Shown in pieces: positions 36,875 through 45,724 of a DNA stretch of 64,000 bases. Origin of the DNA: Rhizobium leucaenae USDA 9039 (GTDB lineage Bacteria; Pseudomonadota; Alphaproteobacteria; Rhizobiales; Rhizobiaceae); assembly GCF_000426285.1 (NCBI RefSeq), contig NZ_AUFB01000004.1, positions 124,001 to 188,000 on the forward strand, in the 5' to 3' direction. The notes beneath the pieces were generated by a model. The model was not told the origin of the DNA. It made no database searches and saw only the letters and a list, made by a program, of their open reading frames with translations. The position numbers and the translations under genes are program-made. Position 1 is the stretch's first letter. Each line of letters begins with the position of its first letter.

Positions 36875-37678
36875 ATGTCACATACTCTCACGTCGCCGGT
36901 TCCACAGAACCGGGTTCCCGAGGTCACCATCAATTTCTGGCTGATCAAGCTGATGGCCGTGACCATGGGTGAGACGGCCGCCGATTATCTTGCGGTTAAT
37001 CTCGGTCTCGGCCTGACCGTCACCTCCCTGCTGATGACTGCAGTGCTGATTATCGCCCTGGTGCTCCAGTTTGCCCAAAAGCGCTATGTTCCACCCTTCT
37101 ACTGGGCAGCCGTCGTGCTCATCAGCATTGTCGGCACGCTCGTTTCCGACAATCTCGTCGACAATTTCGGGGTCGCGCTTCAGACCACAGCCATCGCATT
37201 CACGATCACTCTCGCCGTGACCTTTGCGGTCTGGTACGCAGTCGAGAGAACATTATCCATCCACTCCATCTTCACGACTCGCCGCGAAGCCTTCTATTGG
37301 CTGGCCATCCTGTTCACCTTCGCTCTCGGGACGGCGGTGGGCGATCTGGTGGCGGAAGTCTTCGCCCTCGGCTATCTCACAACCGGCATTCTCTTTGGAG
37401 GCATCATCGCCGCGATTGCGATTGCCTATTACGTCTTCAAACTGAACGCCGTTCTGGCATTCTGGCTCGCCTATATCCTGACGCGGCCGCTCGGCGCCTC
37501 GTTTGGCGATCTTCTGTCGCAGCCGCAGGAATATGGCGGCCTGGGTTTTGGTACGACCGTCACCAGCCTGCTTTTCCTCGCCGTGATCATTTGTCTGGTG
37601 ATCTACATGACCATTGCTCAAAGACCTGCGGTTCAGGAACCTCTGGAGGCGGAACTCAAGGGTTCCCGGGAGATATGA
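36875..37678 (+). CDS. COG4705-type membrane protein
   Basis: This 267-aa inner-membrane protein has about eight hydrophobic segments organised as four related units. Each unit starts with a Gly-x(3,4)-Asp signature: MGETAADYLAVNLG, VGTLVSDNLVDNFG, LGTAVGDLVAEVFALG and LGASFGDLLSQPQ. The repeats suggest duplication and a symmetric transporter-like fold. Family function is unknown. It is cotranscribed with the small secreted protein and lies upstream of a response regulator and kinase, so it may be regulated by them or act with them. Confidence 0.85.
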   Translation: MSHTLTSPVPQNRVPEVTINFWLIKLMAVTMGETAADYLAVNLGLGLTVTSLLMTAVLIIALVLQFAQKRYVPPFYWAAVVLISIVGTLVSDNLVDNFGVALQTTAIAFTITLAVTFAVWYAVERTLSIHSIFTTRREAFYWLAILFTFALGTAVGDLVAEVFALGYLTTGILFGGIIAAIAIAYYVFKLNAVLAFWLAYILTRPLGASFGDLLSQPQEYGGLGFGTTVTSLLFLAVIICLVIYMTIAQRPAVQEPLEAELKGSREI

Positions 37679-37817
37679 CCTGATTTGCTTCAGGTTGGTG
37701 AAATGAGTTTGCAGTAATCGATATCTTCGCAGCCGTCAGTCGCAAGGAGACGTCGACACACGGCGGATCAACTCGCTTCAAAACCGCGTCATTGCCGGAA
37801 TAGGAACAGATCGTTTC

Positions 37818-38495
37818 ATGCGCATACTGCTCATAGAGGACGACATCAAAATTGGGGAATTTGTCTCACGTGGCCTGCGGGAAGCAGGCCACGTGTGCGA
37901 CATGCTCTCGGACGGACAGGACGGACTTTTCCACGCCATTCGCGAAACCTATGACATCTTTATCATCGACCGGATGTTGCCCAGTCTCGACGGCCTGTCG
38001 ATCATGCGCTCGATGCGTGCCGCCGGCGTCAAGACGCCTGCGCTTTTTCTAACCGCGATTGCAGGCATCGACGACCGGGTGGAAGGTCTCGAGGCGGGAG
38101 CTGACGACTACCTTGTCAAACCCTTCGCATTTTCCGAACTCCTGGCGCGTGTCAACGCACTTGCCCGGCGCCCGCCCGCCGTTTCCGAGAAAACCGTGCT
38201 GCAGGTGGCCGACCTGACGATGGACATGATGAAACGCCGCGTCACTAGGGCGGGGGTCGAGATCGAACTGCAGCCGCGGGAATTCACGCTTCTCGAGGTA
38301 CTCGCCCGCAACGAAGGCCGGGTCCTCACCCGGACGATGCTTCTCGAACGCGTATGGGATTTCCATTTCGACCCGAAGACCAGCGTGGTCGAAACGCACA
38401 TCAGCAGGCTGCGCGGCAAGATCGACAAACCGTTCGACGTACCGCTCCTTCATACGATCAGAAACACCGGTTATTCGTTGCATGCGCCGCGATAG
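37818..38495 (+). CDS. OmpR-type response regulator (left system)
   Basis: This 225-aa regulator has a receiver domain with acidic pocket EDD (7-9), phosphoacceptor Asp51 (IFIIDRMLPSLDG) and the Lys in YLVKPF, then a winged helix (LQPREFTLLEVLARNEGRVLTRTMLLERVW to VVETHISRLRGKID). Its end overlaps the kinase start by 14 bp. It resembles CopR/PcoR- or QseB-type regulators of envelope and metal responses. Target genes are likely the nearby COG4705 and MipA genes. Confidence 0.94.
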   Translation: MRILLIEDDIKIGEFVSRGLREAGHVCDMLSDGQDGLFHAIRETYDIFIIDRMLPSLDGLSIMRSMRAAGVKTPALFLTAIAGIDDRVEGLEAGADDYLVKPFAFSELLARVNALARRPPAVSEKTVLQVADLTMDMMKRRVTRAGVEIELQPREFTLLEVLARNEGRVLTRTMLLERVWDFHFDPKTSVVETHISRLRGKIDKPFDVPLLHTIRNTGYSLHAPR

Positions 38496-39843
38496 CATAC
38501 TGCGCAGCACATCGTTTCGTCTGGCGTTGATCTTTTCGCTGATGTTCATCAGTGCATTCCTATTGACTGGCGTGATCGTCTATCAGCTTGTCAAATGGGA
38601 ACTCCAACAACGTCAGGACCAGACGATCCAAGAGACCTTTGCCGTGATGGCCGCAGCCTACGGCGATCAGGACATCCAGGACCTGCTGGATACGGTTGAG
38701 ACCTACACCAGGGCAAGCGGCGACGGCCAGCGCGTCTTTTCGCTCATCGATCCCTCAGGAAAGATTCTTGCCGGCAATATGCCCGACCTCCGATTTCCGG
38801 ACGGCTGGAGCGACGTCGGCGGCGATAAGATTCAATTGCCCGGTCACCAGCAATACCGGATTTTTTCTGGCACCGTCGATGGAAATCGCCTGACCGTCGG
38901 CCTCAGTCAGAGGGAAACCAAAAACATTGAAGCGATCATGCTGCAAAGCTTCGGCTGGGCTTCGATCATTGTCCTGCTGCTTGCAATTTTCGGCGGCGGA
39001 TTGATTGCGCTGCGCGTGCAAAGGCGTTTTGGCGCCGTTCGAAGCACGATGGAACATGTGGCGCGTGGAAACCTGGATGCGCGCGTCCCGATCGTCGGAC
39101 GCGGCGATGACGTCGATCTGCTGTCGCATGACATCAACGACGCCCTTGCGCGCCTCGCGGCGACTGTCGACGGGATGCGGCAAGTCAGCACCGATATAGC
39201 CCATGACCTGAAATCCCCGCTCAACCGCCTCAAGATGACCGTCGATGAAGCGCTCGCGAAACAGGAAACTGGTTTGGCCGTCGTTCGGGAACTCGAGGCC
39301 GCGAGCTCGGAGGCCGACCGCATCAATGAAACTTTCGAGGCGTTGTTGCGGATTGCGCAGATCGAAGCGGGAGCCCGAAAATCCAGATTCGCTAAGGTCG
39401 ACCTCGGCGATATCCTGCAATCGCTCAATGACGTCTATTTCAGCGTCGCCGAGGACAATGGTCAACGGCTTAAAACCAGCCTTGACCACCCCAACCAAGC
39501 TATTTTGGGCGATCGGGAACTCCTGACGCAGATGTATGCCAACCTCATCGAGAACGCCATTCGCCATTGTCCGGCCGGGACCGATATCTTGGTCCGGAGT
39601 GAAGCAAATGCTGAAACGATAACAACAAGCGTCGAAGACAATGGCGCCGGCATTCCCGAACAAGAGCACGACAACATCTTTCGCCGTCTCTACAGGCTGG
39701 AAAAAAGCCGTACATCCAAAGGCAGCGGGCTTGGTCTCAGCCTGGTAAAAGCCGTCGCTGACCTCCATGGCGCCGGGATCCTGGTAGAGAACTCCAGACC
39801 TGGGTTGCGGATAAAGGTCGTATTTCCGAGGATCGGTCCATGA
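38482..39843 (+). CDS. Sensor histidine kinase (left system)
   Basis: This 453-aa kinase has a first membrane segment (about residues 15-35), a periplasmic domain of roughly 125 residues, a second membrane segment (ASIIVLLLAIFGGGLIAL), HAMP, and the H-box TDIAHDLKSPLNRLK with His241. N-box NLIENAIRH, G1 DNGAGIPE and G2 GSGLGLSLV are intact. The partner is the regulator it overlaps. The periplasmic sensor has no recognised ligand motif. Confidence 0.94.
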   Translation: MRRDSILRSTSFRLALIFSLMFISAFLLTGVIVYQLVKWELQQRQDQTIQETFAVMAAAYGDQDIQDLLDTVETYTRASGDGQRVFSLIDPSGKILAGNMPDLRFPDGWSDVGGDKIQLPGHQQYRIFSGTVDGNRLTVGLSQRETKNIEAIMLQSFGWASIIVLLLAIFGGGLIALRVQRRFGAVRSTMEHVARGNLDARVPIVGRGDDVDLLSHDINDALARLAATVDGMRQVSTDIAHDLKSPLNRLKMTVDEALAKQETGLAVVRELEAASSEADRINETFEALLRIAQIEAGARKSRFAKVDLGDILQSLNDVYFSVAEDNGQRLKTSLDHPNQAILGDRELLTQMYANLIENAIRHCPAGTDILVRSEANAETITTSVEDNGAGIPEQEHDNIFRRLYRLEKSRTSKGSGLGLSLVKAVADLHGAGILVENSRPGLRIKVVFPRIGP

Positions 39844-40019
39844 AGCGTCAAAGAGATTACAACGCACTTCCCGCAAATTGTGCGAGCCGCTCCAACGGCC
39901 AAATGGGTGCCGCTATCGACGCTCAAGTTTTTTCTATTTGTATGACATCAGCCTGTGTTAGTAATGCCGCCGGGACAATCTGCCTGCAAATTAGGCGATT
40001 AGGGACGGGTGTCGGCAAA

Positions 40020-40862
40020 GTGTTCAGCGTCAAAACAGCTTTGTTCAACAGGTTCTCGGCACTTGCCGGGATAGCGCTACTGGCAGCATCCGCAACGGGC
40101 GCATTTCCGGCGCTGGCGCAGGAGGCGGCCAAGTCTGCGTCAACCACCTGGGTCGTGACGCTTGGCGGCACGGTGGAGTACGGGCCCTCCTATGAGGGAT
40201 CGAAGCATCTTTCCTTCAGCGGCATGCCATCTTTCGATTTCCATCGCCTTGGCGAAAGCCAGGACTATAGCGCCCCGGACGATAACATCGACTACAGCCT
40301 GTTCGAGGTCGGCGGCATCGAGGTCGGCCCTGTCGTCGGCCTAAGGGGCGGGCGCTCGGCCTTTGACGATTCCCGCCTGGAGGGACTGCGCAGGGTTCGC
40401 TGGAATTTCGATGCAGGCGCGTTCGCGCAATATTGGCCGATCGAAAATCAGTTGCGGGTGCGCGCCGAGACGCGACAGGCGCTCTGGGGCGGCGACGGTC
40501 TGGTTGCCGATCTGTCGCTCGACTGGTTCCAGCCGGTTGGAGACAGTTGGCTTCTTTCTGCAGGCCCGCGCATGTCACTGGCGAACTCCACCTACATGCG
40601 CAACAATTTCGGAATCTCCGAAAGCGGGGCGGCGAAAAACGGTCATCTCGACGCCTTTGACGCCGGCGGCGGCCTGAAATCCGTGGGCTTTACGGTCGCG
40701 GCAACCTATACGTTCTCGCCCGCCTGGAGCGTGCAGGTCTATGACAAATACAGCCGTCTGGTGAGCGATGCCGCTGACAGCCCGATCACCTCGCAGATCG
40801 GCTCACCCAACCAGAACATCATCGGCTTTACGCTCAACAGAACGTTCGATGTCCGATTTTGA
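40020..40862 (+). CDS. MipA/OmpV-family outer-membrane protein
   Basis: This 280-aa protein has a signal peptide (from FSVKTALFNRFSALAGIALLAASATGAFPALAQ) and a beta-barrel-like MipA/OmpV region: VTLGGTVEYGPSYEGSKHLSFSGMPSFDFHRLG, GPVVGLRGGR, and a C-terminal strand ending in aromatic Phe (NRTFDVRF). The frame is open to an ATG at 39840, which overlaps the kinase stop; the GTG at 40020 gives a correct signal peptide. OmpV/MipA genes often sit with two-component systems. Its 3' end overlaps the methyltransferase gene on the other strand by 60 bp. Confidence 0.85.
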   Translation: MFSVKTALFNRFSALAGIALLAASATGAFPALAQEAAKSASTTWVVTLGGTVEYGPSYEGSKHLSFSGMPSFDFHRLGESQDYSAPDDNIDYSLFEVGGIEVGPVVGLRGGRSAFDDSRLEGLRRVRWNFDAGAFAQYWPIENQLRVRAETRQALWGGDGLVADLSLDWFQPVGDSWLLSAGPRMSLANSTYMRNNFGISESGAAKNGHLDAFDAGGGLKSVGFTVAATYTFSPAWSVQVYDKYSRLVSDAADSPITSQIGSPNQNIIGFTLNRTFDVRF

Positions 40863-42143
40863 AGCTTGGCTCGCTTCGTTGCGGGCGATGTAGTTCCGCG
40901 TGACAGGGACGATGTCGTTGCGCTTGCTGATCTGGATCTGGAAGACGACGAGATCTTCGAAGCGGAACGCAGCCTCTGCGGTCGAAAGATAATATTCCCA
41001 CATCCGACAGAAGCGCTCGTCATAGAGTTCCGCCACCTCGGCCCAGCGCGCCATGAAGCGCTCGCGCCAGTTGGCGAGCGTCCAGGCATAGTGCAGGCGC
41101 AGCACCTCGACATCGGTGATCGTCAATCCCGCTGCCTCGACTTCCGGCACAATCTCCGAAAGTGCTGGAATATAACCGCCGGGGAAGATGTATTTGTCGA
41201 GCCACGGCGTGGTGAAGCCGGGCGTCGCCGAGCAGCCGATGGTGTGCAGCACCATGATGCCGTCATCCTCGAGCAACTCGGCGCATTTGCGGAAGAAGGT
41301 GCGATAGGATGCCAGACCGACATGCTCGAACATGCCGACCGAGACGATCCTGTCGAAATGGCCGGTCAGGCTGCGATAGTCCCTGAGCGCGAACTGAACC
41401 TCCGCCCGCGATCGATCCATAGTGCCCAAAAGCCGTTTCGAAGCATACTCGTGCTGCTCTTCGGACAGCGTGACGCCGAGGACATAGCCGCCCGGCGCCT
41501 GCTCGGCCAGGTGCAAGGCGAGACCGCCCCAACCGCAGCCGATGTCGAGAATGCTGTTGTCCGGCTCGATCGACAGCTTGGCGGCCAGATGCCTTTTCTT
41601 CGCCAGTTGCGCTTCTTCCAGCGACTGGTCGGGATGCTCGAAATAGGCGCAGGAATATTGCCGGTCCGGATCCAGGAAAAGCTCGTAGAGCCGGCCGTCG
41701 AGATCGTAGTGATGCGCGACGTTTGTCTTGGAACGCCCCGGCAGATTGCGGTGACGGAAAATCCGCAGCCTCGTGCGGATATGATCAATCACGCGGGCAA
41801 TGAGCGGATGCGTGCTGTTCTGCGCCTCCCGCAGCATCATCGCGACGAAATCATAGAGCGAGCCCTGTTCGACACGGAAACGGTCATCCATGTAGAGTTC
41901 GCCGAGCCGCAGGTCGGCGTCGACGAGGAAAGCCCACTCAGCGCGGGTGTCCGTGAAGCGGACATGCACCGGCTGACCGGTGCCATCGCCGAATGTCAGG
42001 ACGTGGCCGGCGGCTGTCGTCACCGTCAGAGATCCCCTTGTCACGATATGCGACAGCGCGCGTTTCAGGCACCAGTCCGCAAGGCCGGACGCGATGCCAA
42101 GGCCTTTATTTTGGCGACGGTCTTCAGCTTGCAATCTGGGCAT
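40803..42143 (-). CDS. Cyclopropane-fatty-acyl-phospholipid synthase-like methyltransferase
   Basis: This 446-aa SAM-dependent enzyme of the CFA synthase family is predicted to transfer a methylene or methyl group to an unsaturated acyl chain. The N-terminal lipid-binding-like domain is followed by VAHHYDLDGRLYELFLDPDRQYSCAYF, the SAM motif ILDIGCGWGGLALHLAE, and VGMFEHVGLASYRTFF with the active-site Glu region. It is the last gene of the nine-gene operon; its ATG overlaps the preceding stop (TGATG). A desaturase in the same operon could make its substrate. It is probably not the housekeeping Cfa. Confidence 0.9.
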   Translation of the reverse strand: MPRLQAEDRRQNKGLGIASGLADWCLKRALSHIVTRGSLTVTTAAGHVLTFGDGTGQPVHVRFTDTRAEWAFLVDADLRLGELYMDDRFRVEQGSLYDFVAMMLREAQNSTHPLIARVIDHIRTRLRIFRHRNLPGRSKTNVAHHYDLDGRLYELFLDPDRQYSCAYFEHPDQSLEEAQLAKKRHLAAKLSIEPDNSILDIGCGWGGLALHLAEQAPGGYVLGVTLSEEQHEYASKRLLGTMDRSRAEVQFALRDYRSLTGHFDRIVSVGMFEHVGLASYRTFFRKCAELLEDDGIMVLHTIGCSATPGFTTPWLDKYIFPGGYIPALSEIVPEVEAAGLTITDVEVLRLHYAWTLANWRERFMARWAEVAELYDERFCRMWEYYLSTAEAAFRFEDLVVFQIQISKRNDIVPVTRNYIARNEASQASKSDIERSVERKADDVLVG

Positions 42144-42571
42144 CACTTATCCTTACCCGTGTCGGCACTGAGCGAACCGTGCTTGGAACCCCAGTCATTT
42201 TGGTCTGATGTTTCGCCCGCAGCACTTGCAATCAACCAGACGCCCGTCAGGATCAACCCGCTGCCGATGACCTGCAGGCCGACGACCGGTTCGCCGAAGA
42301 CGAACCAGCCGGTCGCGATGATCAAGACGTAGCTGATGCCGGAAAGAGGAAAAGCCCGGCTGAGATCAAGCTCGGAAAGCACATTCATCCAGATGAAGAA
42401 GCAGAGGATTTCGGCGGCGATGGCCGCCAGGATCCAATGCGAAGCGAGCGCTTGCCACAGCCAATCCGCTCCCGTAGCAGCATCCAACTGCCCGGCTCCA
42501 TGCTTGATGAAGAATTGGTACAGCGTGTTCAGCACCGGCACAGCCAGCCAGGATAAGCGCATCGACATCAT
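42143..42571 (-). CDS. SMR/EamA-like small membrane protein 2
   Basis: This 142-aa inner-membrane protein has four hydrophobic segments, including LSWLAVPVLNTLYQFFIKHGA, WILAAIAAEILCFFIWMNVLSELDLSRAFPLSGISYVLII and GLQVIGSGLILTGVWLIASA, with the A-F-P-L-S pattern of EamA half-proteins. The tail is hydrophilic. It pairs with the 117-aa protein at 45371-45724; two different small SMR-like proteins in one operon recall the ArnE/ArnF lipid flippase. The start overlaps the acyltransferase stop by one base. The cargo is unknown. Confidence 0.82.
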   Translation of the reverse strand: MMSMRLSWLAVPVLNTLYQFFIKHGAGQLDAATGADWLWQALASHWILAAIAAEILCFFIWMNVLSELDLSRAFPLSGISYVLIIATGWFVFGEPVVGLQVIGSGLILTGVWLIASAAGETSDQNDWGSKHGSLSADTGKDK

Positions 42572-43716
42572 CAGTCTGCCTCATCTGTCGAAAACAGCGG
42601 AGACGCCAGCCGCAGTATCTTTTGAAGAACAGGATTACGATGGCGAAAGAACATCGCGTTGGCGGTGAGAGTGCTGCCGAGCCGCACCTTGTTCTCATAA
42701 TAGGCCTGGCCGCTCTGGTAGCGGCCTATGCCGTGTTCCAGGCAATAGCGCAGATTGGTGAACCAGCTCAGGAAATAAAGATTGTAAGGCCGCCCCTCTT
42801 CGCCATCCATGCAGAAGAATTTGTCGATGGCGACGCGTCCGTCATGGACGATCAGGTTGGCCGCAAGGAGCCTGTCCTCGACGAAATAGAAGGCGCAGAA
42901 GGAACGACCTTCCATGCGCGAGAGAATTCCCTCGAAATAGCCGGCCGTCAGCTCCTCGAACTGCCATTCGCTGCGATTGCGGGTGTCGTGGTAGAGCCTC
43001 ATGACCTCAGGCAGGAAATCGCCGAAATCCGTGCGGATCTCGACCCTGACCTCGCCAAAGGATTTCAACTTGCGGCGCATGTCCTTGCGCGTGCCGGAGG
43101 AGAGCCGGGCGAGATATTCGTCGATCGTCTTGAAATCGATATCGAGCCAGGCGGTCGGCAAGCCGCCGATCATGGCGTACCGGCGGGCCGAGAGCGGCCC
43201 ATCCAGCGCGGGAGCAATCGGCTGCGGAATGTCCTTGAGGCCCATCAGCGCGCAGTCTTCCGTTGCCGCAAGCTGTTCGAAGAACGACAGCAACTCGGCA
43301 AACAGCACATCGCGGCGTGCCGGTGGCACATCCGGATGAAAGCCGACCGCGCCCGTTTCCGTGCAGGGCGAGCCGAGACAGGCAAGGCGCAGCGTCAGAA
43401 AACCCGGGAAGCGCTGCCGTATGCGACGCACCATCCTCCGCAGCGCGCCCTCTTCCAGCGTCGTATCCAGCGCATACGGGCAGAGGAAAGCCGGCATGGC
43501 GGCATTGACCCGTCCGTCTTCGACGACCGTGATGTAGCGCCATTCGAAGCCCGCGATGCCGGCCTCTTCGATGGCGAGCAGGCAATCATAATCTTCGACC
43601 TGATCATGGAAGCAGGCGTTCCAGGCATCGCGGCCGATGGCGCGGATGCTGAAATGCACCTCGGCGACCGGATCGCGCGCCGACGCCGGCGAATCGTTAA
43701 GCGAGAGCTGGAACAT
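42571..43716 (-). CDS. BioF2/FemAB-like GNAT-fold acyltransferase
   Basis: This 381-aa protein belongs to the BioF2-like acetyltransferase group with the double-GNAT fold. Seen are YLARLSSGTRKDMRRKLKSFG, the FLPEVMRLYHDTRNRSEWQFEELTAGYF segment, FCAFYFVEDRLLAANLIVHDGRVAIDKFF and YNLYFLSWFTNLRYCLEHGIGRYQSGQ. Proteins of this fold transfer aminoacyl or acyl groups in peptidoglycan and lipid pathways. An in-frame start at 43776 exists; the ATG at 43716 follows GGCGAG and overlaps the hydrolase gene by 20 bp. The substrate is unknown. Confidence 0.82.
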   Translation of the reverse strand: MFQLSLNDSPASARDPVAEVHFSIRAIGRDAWNACFHDQVEDYDCLLAIEEAGIAGFEWRYITVVEDGRVNAAMPAFLCPYALDTTLEEGALRRMVRRIRQRFPGFLTLRLACLGSPCTETGAVGFHPDVPPARRDVLFAELLSFFEQLAATEDCALMGLKDIPQPIAPALDGPLSARRYAMIGGLPTAWLDIDFKTIDEYLARLSSGTRKDMRRKLKSFGEVRVEIRTDFGDFLPEVMRLYHDTRNRSEWQFEELTAGYFEGILSRMEGRSFCAFYFVEDRLLAANLIVHDGRVAIDKFFCMDGEEGRPYNLYFLSWFTNLRYCLEHGIGRYQSGQAYYENKVRLGSTLTANAMFFRHRNPVLQKILRLASPLFSTDEAD

Positions 43717-44512
43717 GGCTCGCCTCGAAGAAATCCGCGGTGAAATCGGCCACCTGCCGATGCTGACGGTCGACATGGATCATATGGTAGCTGTCCTTGA
43801 TCCACTTCAGTTCGTGCGGACCGCCGATATGGTCGGAAATGTAGCGTGCGTGCCGGGGATTGCTGAGGTCGTCGTCCTCGGCATGCAGGATCAACGTGGG
43901 CGTCTTGATCTCCGGCAGCCTACCCCTGAGGGCCTTGCCCAGCCGATACATCTCGACGAGCCCCCTGCCGGGGAATTTCTCCAGAATGCCCTCTCCCCCC
44001 ATGCTCTCGATCAGCCGGCGCATGCGCTCGTCCTTGATCCCGAGGGATGCGGTCTCGCGAAAATTGAGACGGTCGAGAAAAGGAATGCGGGAAAGCCAGC
44101 CGATCTGCGACGACAGCAGCGGATAGTAGAAGGGGACATCCCAGCCGTCATAATGAAAACAGGGCGAATAGATGGCTACGGCGCGGATCGTCTCCGGGCG
44201 CCTTTCGGCCGCCAGCATCGAAAGCTTGCCGCCGACGCAGATACCCGCTGCAAAGACCTGCTGCGTTCTCTGCGCGAGCAATTCCGACGCCTGCACGACG
44301 CTCTCCAGCCAATCCTCCCATCGCGTGCGCCGCAGGGTACCGGCATCCACGCCATGGCCGGCGAGCAGCGGCGCATAGACGCTGTAGCCCTTGCGGTGCA
44401 GATGGCGGGCGACCAGCTTCATTTCCGCCGGAGCCCCCGTCAGCCCATGAATCAATAGGACGCCTTTGTCATTCGAGCCTTCCAGAAAAAAGCTCAGTCC
44501 ATCAGCCTTCAT
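43697..44512 (-). CDS. Alpha/beta hydrolase with Cys in the nucleophile elbow
   Basis: This 271-aa protein resembles carboxylesterase or monoacylglycerol-lipase type hydrolases: GVLLIHGLTGAPAEM (oxyanion region), then GICVGG with Cys92 where Ser is usual, LHAEDDDLSNP with the Asp near 213-215, and the His in DSYHMIHVD (His243). A Cys-Asp-His triad is known in dienelactone hydrolases and some thioesterase-like enzymes. The frame is open to 44755, but homology begins MKADGLSFFLEG, overlapping the desaturase by 11 bp. The role in the operon could be acyl release. Confidence 0.87.
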   Translation of the reverse strand: MKADGLSFFLEGSNDKGVLLIHGLTGAPAEMKLVARHLHRKGYSVYAPLLAGHGVDAGTLRRTRWEDWLESVVQASELLAQRTQQVFAAGICVGGKLSMLAAERRPETIRAVAIYSPCFHYDGWDVPFYYPLLSSQIGWLSRIPFLDRLNFRETASLGIKDERMRRLIESMGGEGILEKFPGRGLVEMYRLGKALRGRLPEIKTPTLILHAEDDDLSNPRHARYISDHIGGPHELKWIKDSYHMIHVDRQHRQVADFTADFFEASHVPALA

Positions 44513-45374
44513 GAGAAAGCTCCGCCTGCCGGTTTTCCTTGGCCATGAAGCCAAGCGCGTGGCAGGTGCTGATGACGTGCGTGCCGGCCTTTTCCTGCTC
44601 TTCCTTGATCTGCTCGTGCAGCGTGCGCATCTTCGTCCAATGGGTCCGCGGCCGGTAATGATGCTCGGCATGGTAACCGTTGCCGAACCACAGCCAGTTG
44701 TAGAACGACTTATGGCTGCTGACGCCCCAGGCGATCGGTTCGTCCGGATCACCATGCAGATGTTCGTAATAGCCGTTGAGCGACGACAGGCAGTTGCCGA
44801 AGTAATAGAAGGGCACGAAGAAAAGCACGGCCTTCCAGTCGTAAATCAGCGCAACCGCCGCAAGGCCGAGGAAGAAGAAGAGTTCGAAACGGCCCCATTT
44901 TGCATCGAACGGCCGGTTGCGGGCGATAGCCTTGTGAATATCGCCAAGGCTGTCACGGAAGAAGCTCAGCAGCGTGTAGGACCACACATTCTCCGGCTCA
45001 CCGTTGCGGCCGTGGCGATAGATCGACAAGAGGTCGATCGTATCGCCCTTTTCGTCCGGCCGGTCGCTGTTGCCGGAGTGATGGCGCATATGCACCCAAT
45101 GATAATAGGTCTGCGAGAAGCCGATCGCGAGGGATTCCAGCAGGCTGAACGCATAGTTCATCCAGCGCGGCTTGAAATAGGGCGTGTGGATGAAATTATG
45201 GGATATGCTGTTGATGTTCCACGAGATCGACACGGCATAAAGGCAGCCGAGGACGGCCGAGAGCCACAATGGCCGGCTTTCGAAACCGACGATCAGATAG
45301 ATGTCGAAGGCGAGATGCGCCACAGCGGCCAGAACCGGTACGGCGTCCCATCTGGTGTGCGCAAAGATTTTCAT
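44502..45374 (-). CDS. Membrane fatty acid desaturase
   Basis: This 290-aa di-iron desaturase has three histidine boxes: HNFIH (residues 59-63), HMRHH (95-99) and HAEHH in NGYHAEHHYRP near the C-terminus. Four hydrophobic segments place it in the inner membrane. It is expected to oxidise a C-H bond in an acyl chain or alkyl head group using reduced ferredoxin or similar. The start ATG overlaps the preceding SMR gene stop (ATGA). The frame runs open far upstream, but that extension is a shadow of the SMR gene. Confidence 0.9.
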   Translation of the reverse strand: MKIFAHTRWDAVPVLAAVAHLAFDIYLIVGFESRPLWLSAVLGCLYAVSISWNINSISHNFIHTPYFKPRWMNYAFSLLESLAIGFSQTYYHWVHMRHHSGNSDRPDEKGDTIDLLSIYRHGRNGEPENVWSYTLLSFFRDSLGDIHKAIARNRPFDAKWGRFELFFFLGLAAVALIYDWKAVLFFVPFYYFGNCLSSLNGYYEHLHGDPDEPIAWGVSSHKSFYNWLWFGNGYHAEHHYRPRTHWTKMRTLHEQIKEEQEKAGTHVISTCHALGFMAKENRQAELSHEG

Positions 45375-45724
45375 AGTCCGGTTACTCCCACACAAGCCAC
45401 GCCGGCGGTCACGAGGAACACACCCGTCGCGTGGCGGAGGTTGATATTTTCTTTGAAGATCAGGGCCCCGGCGAAGACGATGACGACATAGCTCAGCGCC
45501 ATCAGCGGGAAGGCGATCGACAGAGGCACATGCTCCAGCACGGCGGTCCAGGCGAACAGCTCCACCGCCCAAAAGAAGATGCCCAGCCATGTGACGGGCT
45601 TGGCCAGCGCCGAAAGCAATGCGTTCTGGCTTGCCGATTGCTTGAAGCAGACCTCGCGCGCCGTTTCCGCCAGCACGCAGAAGAGGATCAGGCCAAGCAT
45701 GGGAAGAGTCAGGCTGCCGCTCAT
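45371..45724 (-). CDS. SMR/EamA-like small membrane protein 1 (ArnE-like)
   Basis: This 117-aa protein has four membrane helices: LGLILFCVLAETAREVCFKQSAS, LGIFFWAVELFAWTAVL, LSIAFPLMALSYVVIVFAGALIF and ATGVFLVTAGVACVGV. The N-terminal LAETAREVCFKQSA resembles the GQLCxKxA region of ArnE/ArnF, which flip undecaprenyl-linked aminoarabinose. It overlaps the arginase-like gene and the desaturase gene by four bases each. A lipid-flippase role with the second SMR protein is inferred. Confidence 0.84.
   Translation of the reverse strand: MSGSLTLPMLGLILFCVLAETAREVCFKQSASQNALLSALAKPVTWLGIFFWAVELFAWTAVLEHVPLSIAFPLMALSYVVIVFAGALIFKENINLRHATGVFLVTAGVACVGVTGL

Noticed and set aside
40866..42332. 488-codon plus-strand frame after the MipA gene
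   Set aside because: It is antisense to the CFA-type and SMR genes, whose motifs and overlaps are convincing.
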